Shown here: positions 24,533-32,883 of the stretch, one piece after another | How the letters are laid out: every line of letters starts with the position of its first letter | How positions within the stretch are numbered: position 1 is the first letter of the stretch | NCBI RefSeq assembly: GCF_019800885.1 | Contig: NZ_JAHVKE010000001.1 | Location: 248,001 to 312,000 of the forward strand | Direction of reading: 5' to 3' | Source of the DNA: Maritalea mobilis | Lineage (GTDB): Bacteria > Pseudomonadota > Alphaproteobacteria > Rhodobacterales > Rhodobacteraceae | Length of the DNA stretch: 64,000 bases | The notes under the pieces: model-generated | What the model was told of the DNA's origin: nothing | Databases searched by the model: none | The model's input: the letters and a program-made list of their open reading frames with translations, nothing else | Translations under genes and position numbers: made by a program

Positions 24533-25657
24533 ATGCGCGCCGAGACCCAAGCCAATATCGAAAAGATCCGCAATTCCCTGGAGCTTCTGGGGCAGCGGAT
24601 GGATATCGAGACCGCCCAGCACCGGCTGGAGGAATTCAACGCGCGCGTCGAGGACCCCAACCTGTGGAACGACCAGGCCGGCGCGCAGAAGCTGATGCGG
24701 GACCGCCAGATGCTGGTCGACAAGATGGGCACCTATGACCAGATCAAGTCGGGCCTCGATGACAATGTCGAACTGATCGAACTGGGTGAGATGGAAGGCG
24801 ACGAGGAAGTCGTCGCCGAGGCTGAACAGGCGCTTGCCGACCTGGTCGAGGTTGCCGCTGCGAAAGAACTGGAAGCGTTGCTGGATGGCGAGGCCGATGG
24901 CAACGACACTTTCCTCGAAATCAACGCCGGCGCCGGTGGGACCGAGGCCTGCGACTGGGCGCAGATGCTGGCGCGCATGTTCACCCGGTGGGCCGAGAAG
25001 AAGGGCTACGAAGTCGAGCTGCAATCGCAGGAAGCGGGCACCGAGGCGGGCATCAAATCGGTCAGCTACAAGATCTCCGGGCCCAATGCCTATGGCTGGC
25101 TTAAATCGGAATCGGGCGTGCATCGGCTGGTGCGTATCTCGCCCTTCGGCAAGGGCACGCGCGAGACGTCTTTCGCGTCGGTCTGGGTCTACCCGGTGGT
25201 CGACGACAATATCGAGATCGAGGTGAACCCCGCCGACATCCGCATCGACACCTACCGCTCCTCGGGGGCGGGCGGCCAGCACGTGAACACCACGGACTCG
25301 GCGGTCCGGATCACCCACGCGCCGACCGGTATCGTCGTGACCAGCTCCGAGAAATCGCAGCACCAGAACCGCGACATCGCCATGAAGGCCCTGAAGTCGC
25401 GCCTGTATCAGTTGGAACTGGAGAAACGCACCGCCAGCATCCGCGAGTCCCACGAGGCCAAGGGCGACGCGGGCTGGGGCAACCAGATCCGGTCCTACGT
25501 GCTGCAACCTTACCAGATGGTGAAGGACCTGCGCACAGGGTTCGAGACCAGCGACACGCAGGGCGTGCTGGACGGCGACCTGGATGGGTTGATGGCCAGC
25601 GTTCTGGCGCAGAACGTCTCGGGGAAAAGCCGGGCGGACGCGCGCAGCGAAGCCTGA
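24533..25657 (+). CDS. prfB: Peptide chain release factor 2
   Basis: A 374-aa RF2. The anticodon-mimic SPF is in RISPFGKGTRETSF near 200 and the peptidyl-hydrolysis GGQ in SSGAGGQHVNTTDSAVR near 245. It releases nascent chains at UAA and UGA. The reading frame is continuous from MRAETQANIEKIRNSLELLG; the programmed +1 frameshift at an early UGA known from E. coli is absent, as in related alphaproteobacteria. The start at 24533 is the first Met that matches the family N-terminus; the GAGAGAGAAAG tract before it could act as ribosome site. Confidence 0.96.
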   Translation: MRAETQANIEKIRNSLELLGQRMDIETAQHRLEEFNARVEDPNLWNDQAGAQKLMRDRQMLVDKMGTYDQIKSGLDDNVELIELGEMEGDEEVVAEAEQALADLVEVAAAKELEALLDGEADGNDTFLEINAGAGGTEACDWAQMLARMFTRWAEKKGYEVELQSQEAGTEAGIKSVSYKISGPNAYGWLKSESGVHRLVRISPFGKGTRETSFASVWVYPVVDDNIEIEVNPADIRIDTYRSSGAGGQHVNTTDSAVRITHAPTGIVVTSSEKSQHQNRDIAMKALKSRLYQLELEKRTASIRESHEAKGDAGWGNQIRSYVLQPYQMVKDLRTGFETSDTQGVLDGDLDGLMASVLAQNVSGKSRADARSEA

Positions 25658-25666
25658 GGCCGCGCC

Positions 25667-26815
25667 TCAGGTCTCGTCCAGCAGGTATTCGTAACGGCGA
25701 TCCGTCAGGGTCCTGAGGAACGCGACGATGGCGTCGATGCGCTGATCGTCGAGGGCGGGGCCATGAGTCAGTTCCTCCGTCGAGATGTTCTCGGACACCT
25801 CGGGCGGGCCGAAGGGTTCCCCGGTTTCCGGGTTGATCAGGCGCGCGTCGTTCTGCGTGTTATAGACGTTATAGAACAGCACGACGGTGCGCAGATCCTC
25901 GAACACCCCGTTATGCATGTAGGGCCCCGTGACGGCGACGTTGCGGAGGGTGGGGGTGCGGAACCGGCCCGCGGCGGCGGGATCGTCAACGCCCGGATGC
26001 GCCAATAGCCCGAGGTCGGCAGTCTCGACGCCATTGCGCGCCCGCAGGTCGGTGTTTTCCGGCACGCCGATATTGTGGAACTCGTAATTGGTGAAGGTCT
26101 CTTGCGGGTCGATGGCGCTGCGCGACAGTTGGTGGCACTGGTTGCAGTTGGTGAACTGCTCGGAGAAAAACAGCAGCCGTCCAAGCTCTTCCTCGTTGGT
26201 GAATTCAACCTCGCCGCGCAGGTAACGATCATAACGCGAGTCGAAAGGGGCGAATTCCTCGGTCCGCTCGAAGGCCGCGATGGCACGGGTCATGGCGGCA
26301 TACCCGGCCTCGGGATCGTCCAGCACGCCTTCACCGAAGAGGGTCTCGAAGGCGGCGACGTAATCCGGGTTTTCGGCCAGCCGCGCGACGGCGGTCTCCC
26401 GGTCGGGCAGGGCCATTTCGATCGGGTTCAGTGGCGGCCCGCCGGCCTGATCCTCAAGCGTGGCGGCGCGACCGTCGAGGAACTGTCCCCCGACCCACAT
26501 GCCATCCTCGCGCTGGTGGAATTCCGGCGAGAACATCGCATAGGTCGCCGTGGGGGCGTTGCGGTCGCCGATGGAGTGACCGTCATCGCCGATGGAGGTC
26601 GCCCCGCGCGGATCGGCAAAGCCGCGCGCCGGGTCGTGGCAGGTGGCACAGGCTTGCGTGCGGTTGGCCGACAGGTTGGTGTCGAAGAAGAGGCGCTGAC
26701 CCAATTCCTCAAGCGTGCTTGGAACCCCGGGTTCGGTGGGGATCGCGGCCGTTGCCGCGAGGAGGCCCGCCAGGATGCCGGCGCTGACGGCGGGGGGAAG
26801 GAACCTGATACGCAT
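25667..26815 (-). CDS. Di-haem cytochrome c peroxidase (CcpA/MauG family)
   Basis: A 382-aa periplasmic di-haem protein. A signal-like N-terminus MRIRFLPPAVSAGILAGLLA is followed by the first haem site CATCHDP near residue 57 and the second CNQCHQL near 220, in the CcpA/MauG arrangement. The family reduces hydrogen peroxide with electrons from cytochrome c or carries out MauG-type oxidations. Further landmarks are FRTPTLRNVAVTGPYMHNG near 290 and a TLTDRRYEYL C-terminus. It is divergent from the amidase gene, with a 140-bp shared intergenic region. Its stop is only 10 bp from the convergent prfB stop. Confidence 0.9.
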   Translation of the reverse strand: MRIRFLPPAVSAGILAGLLAATAAIPTEPGVPSTLEELGQRLFFDTNLSANRTQACATCHDPARGFADPRGATSIGDDGHSIGDRNAPTATYAMFSPEFHQREDGMWVGGQFLDGRAATLEDQAGGPPLNPIEMALPDRETAVARLAENPDYVAAFETLFGEGVLDDPEAGYAAMTRAIAAFERTEEFAPFDSRYDRYLRGEVEFTNEEELGRLLFFSEQFTNCNQCHQLSRSAIDPQETFTNYEFHNIGVPENTDLRARNGVETADLGLLAHPGVDDPAAAGRFRTPTLRNVAVTGPYMHNGVFEDLRTVVLFYNVYNTQNDARLINPETGEPFGPPEVSENISTEELTHGPALDDQRIDAIVAFLRTLTDRRYEYLLDET

Positions 26816-26956
26816 GGGGAACTCTCAAACGGGGGATGTAATCCGAGTCTTTCTATCGGACTTATGGGGTAAACTGTCAGGTCGGATCAACCCCGGCAGA
26901 TTGCGCGTGTCGTCGCATCCGGGATAGAGATTTCGCGGGTAATACGGGGAAGCACC

Positions 26957-28324
26957 ATGAGTGATCTGCTTGGGTTGAGCGCGTCGGACATCTCGGAGGC
27001 GATTGCACGGCGCACGCTGTCTCCGGTGGAGGTGATGCGCGCGACCCTGTCGCGGATCGACGCCGTGAATGGCGAGGTCAACGCCATCGTCGCGCTGCGC
27101 GACCGCGAACGTCTGATGGGCGAAGCGCGGCTGGCCGAGGCGATGGCACCGCAAGGCTGGCTGCACGGTATCCCCATCGCGGTGAAGGACCTTGTCGGCG
27201 TGAAGGGCGTGCGCTCCACCTGGGGGTCGCCAATCCTGGCTGACAATATCCCCGAAGAGGATGACGCCATCGTGCGCCGGATGAAGGCGGCGGGCGCGAT
27301 CATCATCGGCAAGACCAACGTCCCCCAATTCGGCCTCGGCTCGCATTCGACCAACCCCGTCTATGGTCCGACACGCAACCCGCTGGACCTGTCGCGCAGC
27401 GCAGGGGGCAGTTCGGGCGGTGCGGCGGCCTCCCTTGCGACCGGCATGCTGGCGGTTGCCGACGGGTCGGACATGATGGGCAGCCTGCGCAACCCCGCCG
27501 CGTGGTGCGATGTCTGGGGGATGCGCCCGACGGTCGGGGTGGTCTCGGGCGATGTGCGCGACGCGGTGTTGCTGCATCGGCTGTCGACACTGGGCCCGAT
27601 GGCGCGCTGTGTCGATGACTTGGCGCGTCTGCTGGAGACGCTCTCGGGCGGTCTCTTCGAGGGGGAGGCGGCATCCCCAAAGGCGCCGCGCATCGGCTGG
27701 CTGGCGGATTGGGGCGGGGCCTATCCGATGGAGGGGGGCGTTCTGGACGCGGCCGAGGGTGCCGTCGCCCGGATGGACTCCCTTGGATGGCGGGTCGAGG
27801 CGCTGACCCCACCGGTGCCCTCGGACCTGCTGTGGCAAAGCTGGACCGATCTGCGCAGCTTTGCCGTGTCGCAAGACCTCGGGCCGCATTATCGCGATGC
27901 GGGGCGCCGTACCCTGCTGAACCCGCAGGCGATCTGGGAGATCGAGCGCGGTTTCGCCATGACCGGCGATCAGGTCGAGCGCGCGGCGGCGCTGCGCCGG
28001 GATTGGCTGTCCGCACTGGACGACCTGTTCAAGCGCTTCGACGCGCTGGTGCTGCCCTCGGCGCAGGTCTGGCCCTTCCCGGTCGACTGGGACTGGCCGA
28101 GCGAGATCGCGGGGCAGGGGATGGACACCTATCACCGCTGGATGGAGGTGGTGATCCCGGCCAGCCTTGCCGGCCTGCCGGTGGTGAACCTGCCCGCCGG
28201 GATCGCGGAGAACGGCTTGTCCCACGGGCTGCAACTGATCGGGCCGTCCGGCTCGGATGGGCGGTTGCTGGCCATGGCGCGCCGGTGGGAAGAGATGATG
28301 GGCCCGCGCCCGATCCATCGCTAA
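26957..28324 (+). CDS. Amidase-signature family amidase
   Basis: A 455-aa amidase with the Ser-cisSer-Lys triad. The Lys is in IAVKDLVGVKGV near residue 77, the Ser pair in AGGSSGGAAASLATGM near 155, and GSDMMGSLRNPAAWCDVWGMRPT follows. Its DMMGSLRNPA differs from the GTDxGGSIRxPA common in GatA, so it is a stand-alone amidase rather than the GatCAB subunit. Substrate unknown. The ATG follows a GGGGAAGCACC stretch. It is divergent from the peroxidase gene and is followed 57 bp later by the DUF2189 gene. Confidence 0.88.
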   Translation: MSDLLGLSASDISEAIARRTLSPVEVMRATLSRIDAVNGEVNAIVALRDRERLMGEARLAEAMAPQGWLHGIPIAVKDLVGVKGVRSTWGSPILADNIPEEDDAIVRRMKAAGAIIIGKTNVPQFGLGSHSTNPVYGPTRNPLDLSRSAGGSSGGAAASLATGMLAVADGSDMMGSLRNPAAWCDVWGMRPTVGVVSGDVRDAVLLHRLSTLGPMARCVDDLARLLETLSGGLFEGEAASPKAPRIGWLADWGGAYPMEGGVLDAAEGAVARMDSLGWRVEALTPPVPSDLLWQSWTDLRSFAVSQDLGPHYRDAGRRTLLNPQAIWEIERGFAMTGDQVERAAALRRDWLSALDDLFKRFDALVLPSAQVWPFPVDWDWPSEIAGQGMDTYHRWMEVVIPASLAGLPVVNLPAGIAENGLSHGLQLIGPSGSDGRLLAMARRWEEMMGPRPIHR

Positions 28325-28381
28325 GACGCTTTACGCGCGCGAAACCCGCGGTCTAGAGTTTCCGCGGGAGGAAGTGCGAAC

Positions 28382-29173
28382 ATGAGTGACGTGACGGGCC
28401 ACGCCGCGCCGTCCAAGGTGCCGCGCGTGAACCAGATGGCGATGGGCGATCTGGTCTATGCACTGAAGATGGGCGCGCGGGATTTCTACCGCAAACCGAT
28501 GATGGGCCTGTTCTTTTCCCACGTCTATGTCGTGGGGGGCTGGCTGATCTACCTGTTCCTGTTCGTGACCGAGCAGGTGTGGTGGGCGATCCCCTTCACC
28601 GTTGGCTTCCCGCTGCTGGGGCCGTTCCTTGCCGTGGGGCTTTACGAGGTGTCCCGCCGGTTGGAGATCGGCGACACGGATTTCCGCCGTAACGACATTT
28701 TCGGCGTGATCTGGCGGCAGCGGTTGCGGCAATTGCCGTCGATGGCCTGGGTGATCATCGTCTATTTCCTGTTCTGGTCCTTCTTCGCGCATATGCTTTT
28801 CGCGCTGTTCATGGGCCCGGCCGTCCTGACCAATGTCACCACGTCCTATGCCTACCTGTTGGAGCCCGAGGGGCTGACCATGTTGCTGGTCGGCACTGCG
28901 TTCGGCGCCGTGTTCGCGATCGTTCTGTTCGCTTTGACCGTGGTCTCGCTCCCGCTGCTGCTGGACAAGGAACTGGATTTCGTGACCGCGATGCTGACCT
29001 CGCTGAAGGTGGTGCAGCAGAACAAGCGCGTCATGCTGGTTTGGGCGGCGATGATTGCGGGGCTGACCTTTCTGGGCTTGCTGCCGTTCCTTGTGGGGCT
29101 GTTCGTGGTGCTGCCCATCCTCGGACACGCGACATGGCATGTGTATCGCCGGGCGTTGACCTCGCTCGACTGA
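28382..29173 (+). CDS. DUF2189 integral membrane protein
   Basis: A 263-aa inner-membrane protein with six hydrophobic segments (roughly 45-65, 70-95, 120-145, 160-190, 195-210 and 220-250). It starts MSDVTGHAAPSKVPRVNQMA and contains PLLGPFLAVGLYEVSRRLE, a typical DUF2189 segment. Function is unknown for the family. A GGGAGGAAG ribosome site precedes the ATG. It follows the amidase gene at 57 bp and is closed by a strong terminator, so the two genes may be one transcript. Confidence 0.8.
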   Translation: MSDVTGHAAPSKVPRVNQMAMGDLVYALKMGARDFYRKPMMGLFFSHVYVVGGWLIYLFLFVTEQVWWAIPFTVGFPLLGPFLAVGLYEVSRRLEIGDTDFRRNDIFGVIWRQRLRQLPSMAWVIIVYFLFWSFFAHMLFALFMGPAVLTNVTTSYAYLLEPEGLTMLLVGTAFGAVFAIVLFALTVVSLPLLLDKELDFVTAMLTSLKVVQQNKRVMLVWAAMIAGLTFLGLLPFLVGLFVVLPILGHATWHVYRRALTSLD

Positions 29174-29198
29174 GGGAGGCACCGGGGCGGCAGAAAAG

Positions 29199-29230
29199 GA
29201 AAAAGCCGGACCAAGCGGTCCGGCTTTTCC
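29199..29230. terminator. Bidirectional terminator
   Basis: Twelve-base stem AAAAGCCGGACC / GGTCCGGCTTTT around an AAGC loop, T-rich on both sides; it separates the DUF2189 gene from the convergent bactofilin gene. Confidence 0.9.
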
Positions 29231-29255
29231 AATTCCAGGGCTGAGTGATGTGCGC

Positions 29256-29843
29256 TCAGCTATCGGATTTGCCACTGTCGCCCGGCAGGGACGACACGGG
29301 GCGCTGCACCGGCGGCGGCGAGGAGGGGCGGGCGCTCTGACCGGCGCCGGGCGTGCTGCGCTGACCCGTGGCCAGCGGATCCTCGGCGCGCTGCACCGAG
29401 CCTTCGAAATGGGCGCCGCTCTCGATGGCGATCGTCTTGTGGATAATGTCGCCTTCGACGCGCGCGGTCGAGGTCAGACGCACCTTCAGGCCGCGCACGC
29501 GCCCCACGACCTTGCCGGTCACGACGATATCATCGGCGACGATCTCACCCTCGATATTCGCGCTTTCCCCCACGGTCAGCAGATGGGCGCGGATATCGCC
29601 CTGCACCGTGCCTTCGACCTGGATGTCGCCCGAAGTGCGCAGGTTGCCGACAACCGTCAGGTCGGAGCTGAGCACCGAAGGGCTCGGCTTGGACTTTGCG
29701 GGGGCGTTCGTGGGTTTGTTCATGGGGTCTCCCGATGTGGTCGAGGTCGAGCCAGACGATGCCGAGCTCCCGGAAGCGGCGGGCGTGCCGTCGCCAGCGC
29801 CCTGCTTCGGCCCGGGTTCGTTGATCTTGGATTTAGAAAACAT
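29256..29843 (-). CDS. Bactofilin (polymer-forming cytoskeletal protein)
   Basis: A 195-aa bactofilin. A Ser/Gly/Thr-rich disordered N-terminus (about 1-55) precedes the right-handed beta-helix core (about 56-150) with the recurring hydrophobic and Gly pattern SSDLTVVGNLRTSGDIQVEG, DIVVTGKVVGRV and ARVEGDII. A Pro/Ser-rich tail follows. Bactofilins assemble nucleotide-independent filaments at the membrane and often recruit cell-wall enzymes. The start overlaps the end of the M23 peptidase gene by 11 bp, the classic bactofilin/LytM pairing, so both are translated from one mRNA and probably act together in shape or envelope growth. Confidence 0.93.
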   Translation of the reverse strand: MFSKSKINEPGPKQGAGDGTPAASGSSASSGSTSTTSGDPMNKPTNAPAKSKPSPSVLSSDLTVVGNLRTSGDIQVEGTVQGDIRAHLLTVGESANIEGEIVADDIVVTGKVVGRVRGLKVRLTSTARVEGDIIHKTIAIESGAHFEGSVQRAEDPLATGQRSTPGAGQSARPSSPPPVQRPVSSLPGDSGKSDS

Positions 29844-31173
29844 CGCGTCCTGCCGTAATGAAGGTCATGGGGTTCAAGGGCTCGTCGTTCCTGCGCACCT
29901 CGTAGTGGAGATGCGTGCCCGTGGACCGCCCAGTATTGCCCATATCACCGATGAGTTGCCCGCGCGAGACCCTTTCGCCCTCGGAGACCCGGATGCGCGA
30001 CAAGTGGGCGTAGCGGGTGGTGATGCCGTAGGAATGGCGGATTTCCACCAGATTTCCGTAGCCTGACATGCGACCCGCGTGGGTGACGATCCCGTCCCCT
30101 CCGGCAAGGATGGGCGTGCCGCGCGACCCGGCGAAATCCGTGCCGTTGTGCATACGACCACCACCGTTGATGGGATCGCGGCGATACCCGAACCCGGAGG
30201 TCATGCGATAGCTGCCGCCCACGGGCATCGAGAAGGGAAGCTGCTCGGCCGCGATGCGGAAGAGGTTCAATTCGTCGAGGTCGGACAGAACCTCGTTGGC
30301 GCGGGCCGACAAACGGTCGGGCGTGCCGCCCGAGGTGGACATCGCGATGGGCATGAGCGGTCCGCCCTGGCCGGAATATGTTGCGCGGACCTGACCGATG
30401 ATATCTTCGGTGGCGAGGCCGGCGGCGCGGAACATCTCGTCCAGCGGCTCCATCGACAGGGCTACGGCATCTTCGATCTGGCTGAACACGCGCTCCTGCC
30501 GCTCGGCCGAGAGGGCGGCGCGGAAATTCAGTTCATCGATGGTTTGTGCGGCATCGGCCATTGCCAGAAGCGTCAGGTCACGATCTTCCGCGGTTTCCTC
30601 AAGCGCTTCGGTCAGGAAGGCCAGCGTGCGGTTCAACTCGCGCTCGCGGGCGGCGGCGGTCTGCATGGTGCCGGTGTCCGCCTGAAGCTCTGCCTGGAGC
30701 GTTGCGACCTCGAGCCGGGCGCTGTCGCGTTCCTCGATGGTCGTGCGCAGGGTCGACTGGATCACGTCGACGGCGGTTTCAAGCTCGCGGCTGCGTTCCT
30801 CGGCATCGAGCAGGCGCGTCTGCATTTCCGACACCTGGTCCATCGCGAGGGTAAAGCGTTGCTGGGCCATGCGCGCTTCGGCGGCGCGAAGATCCCGCTC
30901 TCCGGCGAGGGTGTTCAGACGCTCCTGGTACATCATCTGTTCGCGCTGTGCCTGCTCACGCACATTGCCGGCCGAGATGGTGTCGATCAGGAAAAAGGAC
31001 GTCACGATGATCGTCCATCCGACCAGCGCAGCGGATCCGAGGATCATGCCCGCTTGTGTCGCGGGACGCAGACGCACGAACCGAGTGCCTTCGTCCGATT
31101 TCAGGAAAAGCCGTTGTTCCGGCAAGTGCCGCTCTAGCGCCGCATTCACGCGGCTGATTAGCCGAGATGTCAC
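29833..31173 (-). CDS. M23 family metallopeptidase with coiled coil
   Basis: A 446-aa membrane-anchored protein. A cytoplasmic basic N-terminus (1-38) and one membrane helix (about 39-62) are followed by a long coiled-coil region (about 70-215). The LytM domain is at about 325-435, with zinc ligands in HNGTDFAG (His, Asp) and HLHYEV. It would cut or regulate cutting of peptidoglycan cross-links in the periplasm. The conserved catalytic pattern appears intact, unlike EnvC-type degenerate proteins. It heads the operon with bactofilin. Upstream lie three phased TGCCCAAT octamers. Confidence 0.92.
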   Translation of the reverse strand: MTSRLISRVNAALERHLPEQRLFLKSDEGTRFVRLRPATQAGMILGSAALVGWTIIVTSFFLIDTISAGNVREQAQREQMMYQERLNTLAGERDLRAAEARMAQQRFTLAMDQVSEMQTRLLDAEERSRELETAVDVIQSTLRTTIEERDSARLEVATLQAELQADTGTMQTAAARERELNRTLAFLTEALEETAEDRDLTLLAMADAAQTIDELNFRAALSAERQERVFSQIEDAVALSMEPLDEMFRAAGLATEDIIGQVRATYSGQGGPLMPIAMSTSGGTPDRLSARANEVLSDLDELNLFRIAAEQLPFSMPVGGSYRMTSGFGYRRDPINGGGRMHNGTDFAGSRGTPILAGGDGIVTHAGRMSGYGNLVEIRHSYGITTRYAHLSRIRVSEGERVSRGQLIGDMGNTGRSTGTHLHYEVRRNDEPLNPMTFITAGRDVF

Positions 31174-31265
31174 TATCCTATGCCTCGTCTTCCCCAGTTT
31201 TTATCGCCGTCCCACCCTGTCCCGGTAGCGGCAACGACTGTCCGGGGAATAGGACAAGCCGTTTC

Positions 31266-31326
31266 ATTGGGCAACACACTACCCACATTGGGCATAAAAG
31301 GCAGCAAAATTCTGCCGTATTGGGCA
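31266..31326 (-). promoter_or_regulatory. Three phased TGCCCAAT octamers upstream of the M23-bactofilin operon
   Basis: On the minus strand TGCCCAAT occurs at 31319-31326, 31287-31294 and 31266-31273. Spacings are 32 and 21 bp, close to three and two helical turns, so all copies face one side of the DNA. A GGCAG/CTGCC hairpin or dyad (31300-31316) lies between the first two. The block is about 90-150 bp before the ATG. The regulator is not known. Confidence 0.6.
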
Positions 31327-31382
31327 AAAAACCGCCGATTGCGCATGGCGAATTTGCGATTCGAATTGCGCCTTTCGCCGCA

Positions 31383-32210
31383 TTAATCCGCAAGTGGCCA
31401 ATAGAAATCGGGGGGCAAGCCGGCCTCGGCGCGTTTTTCCTCGTTGAAGGGCGGTTTCAGGGCGCCGTGGAAATAGCGGCGCACGAGGTCGTGGAAGGCG
31501 TCTTTCGGGTCGGTGTCGTGGCGGCCGCAGAGGAAGTGGAACCACTTGGAGCCATAGGCGACGTGGTGCACCTCTTCGGCATAGATCACGTGCATGGCGT
31601 CGACAGCTTGCGCGGCGGCCGGTTCGTCCTTTTTCGCCTTTTCGAAAATCTCGATCATGCCCGGTGTCACGTCCAGGCCGCGCGCCTCCAGCACCATTGG
31701 CACCACAGCGAGGCGGCCCATCAGATCGTCCTTCGTATCCTCGGCCGCGCGCCACATCCCGGCATGGGCGGGCAGGGTGCCATAGGGGCAGTCCATGGCA
31801 TCAAGGACGTCGCAGATCAGGTTGAAATGCTTGGATTCTTCATCGGCCGATTTCACCCAGTCATCGTAGAAGCCGATGGGCATGGGGATATGGGTGAAGC
31901 GCGCGACGATATCCCAGTGCAGGTCGACCGCGTTCAACTCGATATGGGCGACCGCGTGCAGGATGGCGCGCCGCCCCTGCGGGCTTCCGGGCCGCCTGCG
32001 CGGCACGTCGCGCGGGTCCAGAAGCTCTGGGCGCGCGGGCCGGGCGGGGCGATCGGGCGGGCTGGCCGTGCCGATCTCGGGCGTTTCCCCGCGGGCGCGG
32101 GCCGCTTGCCAAAGCCCGGCATAGTGCCGGGACAGGGCGGTTTTTTCCCGACCATCCGCTGTGCGCAGCACCGCGTCGGCCATCTCGGCAAGGGGGAGCA
32201 TCTCGGTCAT
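31383..32210 (-). CDS. DUF455 ferritin-like protein
   Basis: A 275-aa protein of the DUF455 family, predicted to form a four-helix ferritin-like bundle. Potential metal ligands occur in the expected spaced pattern: HAVAHIELNAVDLHWD near residue 90, DEESKHFNLI near 128, EARGLDVTPG near 177 and YAEEVHHVAYGS near 215. This suggests a diiron or mixed-metal centre. The family is a distant relative of the tRNA hydroxylase MiaE, but its reaction is unknown. The ATG at 32210 is the first Met matching the family, with no strong ribosome site. The stop lies 210 bp from the M23 gene start on the same strand. Confidence 0.78.
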   Translation of the reverse strand: MTEMLPLAEMADAVLRTADGREKTALSRHYAGLWQAARARGETPEIGTASPPDRPARPARPELLDPRDVPRRRPGSPQGRRAILHAVAHIELNAVDLHWDIVARFTHIPMPIGFYDDWVKSADEESKHFNLICDVLDAMDCPYGTLPAHAGMWRAAEDTKDDLMGRLAVVPMVLEARGLDVTPGMIEIFEKAKKDEPAAAQAVDAMHVIYAEEVHHVAYGSKWFHFLCGRHDTDPKDAFHDLVRRYFHGALKPPFNEEKRAEAGLPPDFYWPLAD

Positions 32211-32302
32211 GGGATGCGGTGTGAAAGACCGTGGTCCTGCGGTCAAGACACAAGCGGCGGTGCGGTCGGCGCCCGGACAGGTGGGCGCCGACCGGTCTCG
32301 CG

Positions 32303-32764
32303 TCACAGGGCGCGGACGGCCTCCAGAACCTCTTCGGCGTGACCGGGCACTTTCACCTTGGGCCAGGCGCGCGCGATCTTGCCCTCGCCATCGACAAGGA
32401 AGGTCGAGCGTTCGATGCCCATGAACTTCTTGCCGTACATGCTCTTTTCCTTCCAAGCGCCGTAGCGCTCGCAGGTGTCGCTCTCCTCGTCCGAGGCGAG
32501 GATCACCCCAAGCCCGTGCTTGGCGATGAACTTGTCATGCTTGGCGACGCTGTCCTTCGAGATCCCGATCACGACGGCACCGGCGGCCTCGAATTCGCCG
32601 GAAAGCTCGGTGAAGGCCAATGCCTCCTTGGTGCAGCCGGAGGTGTCGTCGCGCGGGTAGAAATAGACGACCACCGGCTTGGGGCGCAGGCCCGACAGGG
32701 TGATCGTGTCGCCCCCGTCGCGGGGCAGGGTGAAATCGGGCGCCATGTCTCCGGCTTCGGGCAT
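32303..32764 (-). CDS. bcp: Thioredoxin-dependent peroxiredoxin (Bcp/PrxQ)
   Basis: A 153-aa peroxiredoxin reducing hydrogen and organic peroxides. It starts MPEAGDMAPDFTLPRDGGDT and has the peroxidatic Cys44 in PRDDTSGCTKEALAF. The resolving Cys five residues later, present in E. coli Bcp, is replaced by Leu49; the only other cysteine is Cys98 in DTCERYGAW. It is therefore a one-Cys type or uses an atypical resolving Cys98. A GGAGA ribosome site precedes the ATG. The gene is divergent from the large AsmA-like gene and lies 92 bp upstream of the DUF455 gene on the same strand. Confidence 0.93.
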   Translation of the reverse strand: MPEAGDMAPDFTLPRDGGDTITLSGLRPKPVVVYFYPRDDTSGCTKEALAFTELSGEFEAAGAVVIGISKDSVAKHDKFIAKHGLGVILASDEESDTCERYGAWKEKSMYGKKFMGIERSTFLVDGEGKIARAWPKVKVPGHAEEVLEAVRAL

Positions 32765-32883
32765 CGCGGGTCTCCTCTTTGGCCATGGGTGAGCCGACGT
32801 TGCGGCGGATTGCAAGCTAGGCGGTTTGGCGCGAAGATAAAGGCCCATAACGCGACAGGCAGATCAGGACAGCGCGGGCAGAT

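Noticed and set aside
24533-24700. Programmed frameshift in prfB
   Set aside because: The reading frame is continuous through the N-terminal region; no early in-frame UGA with a slippery CTT is present.
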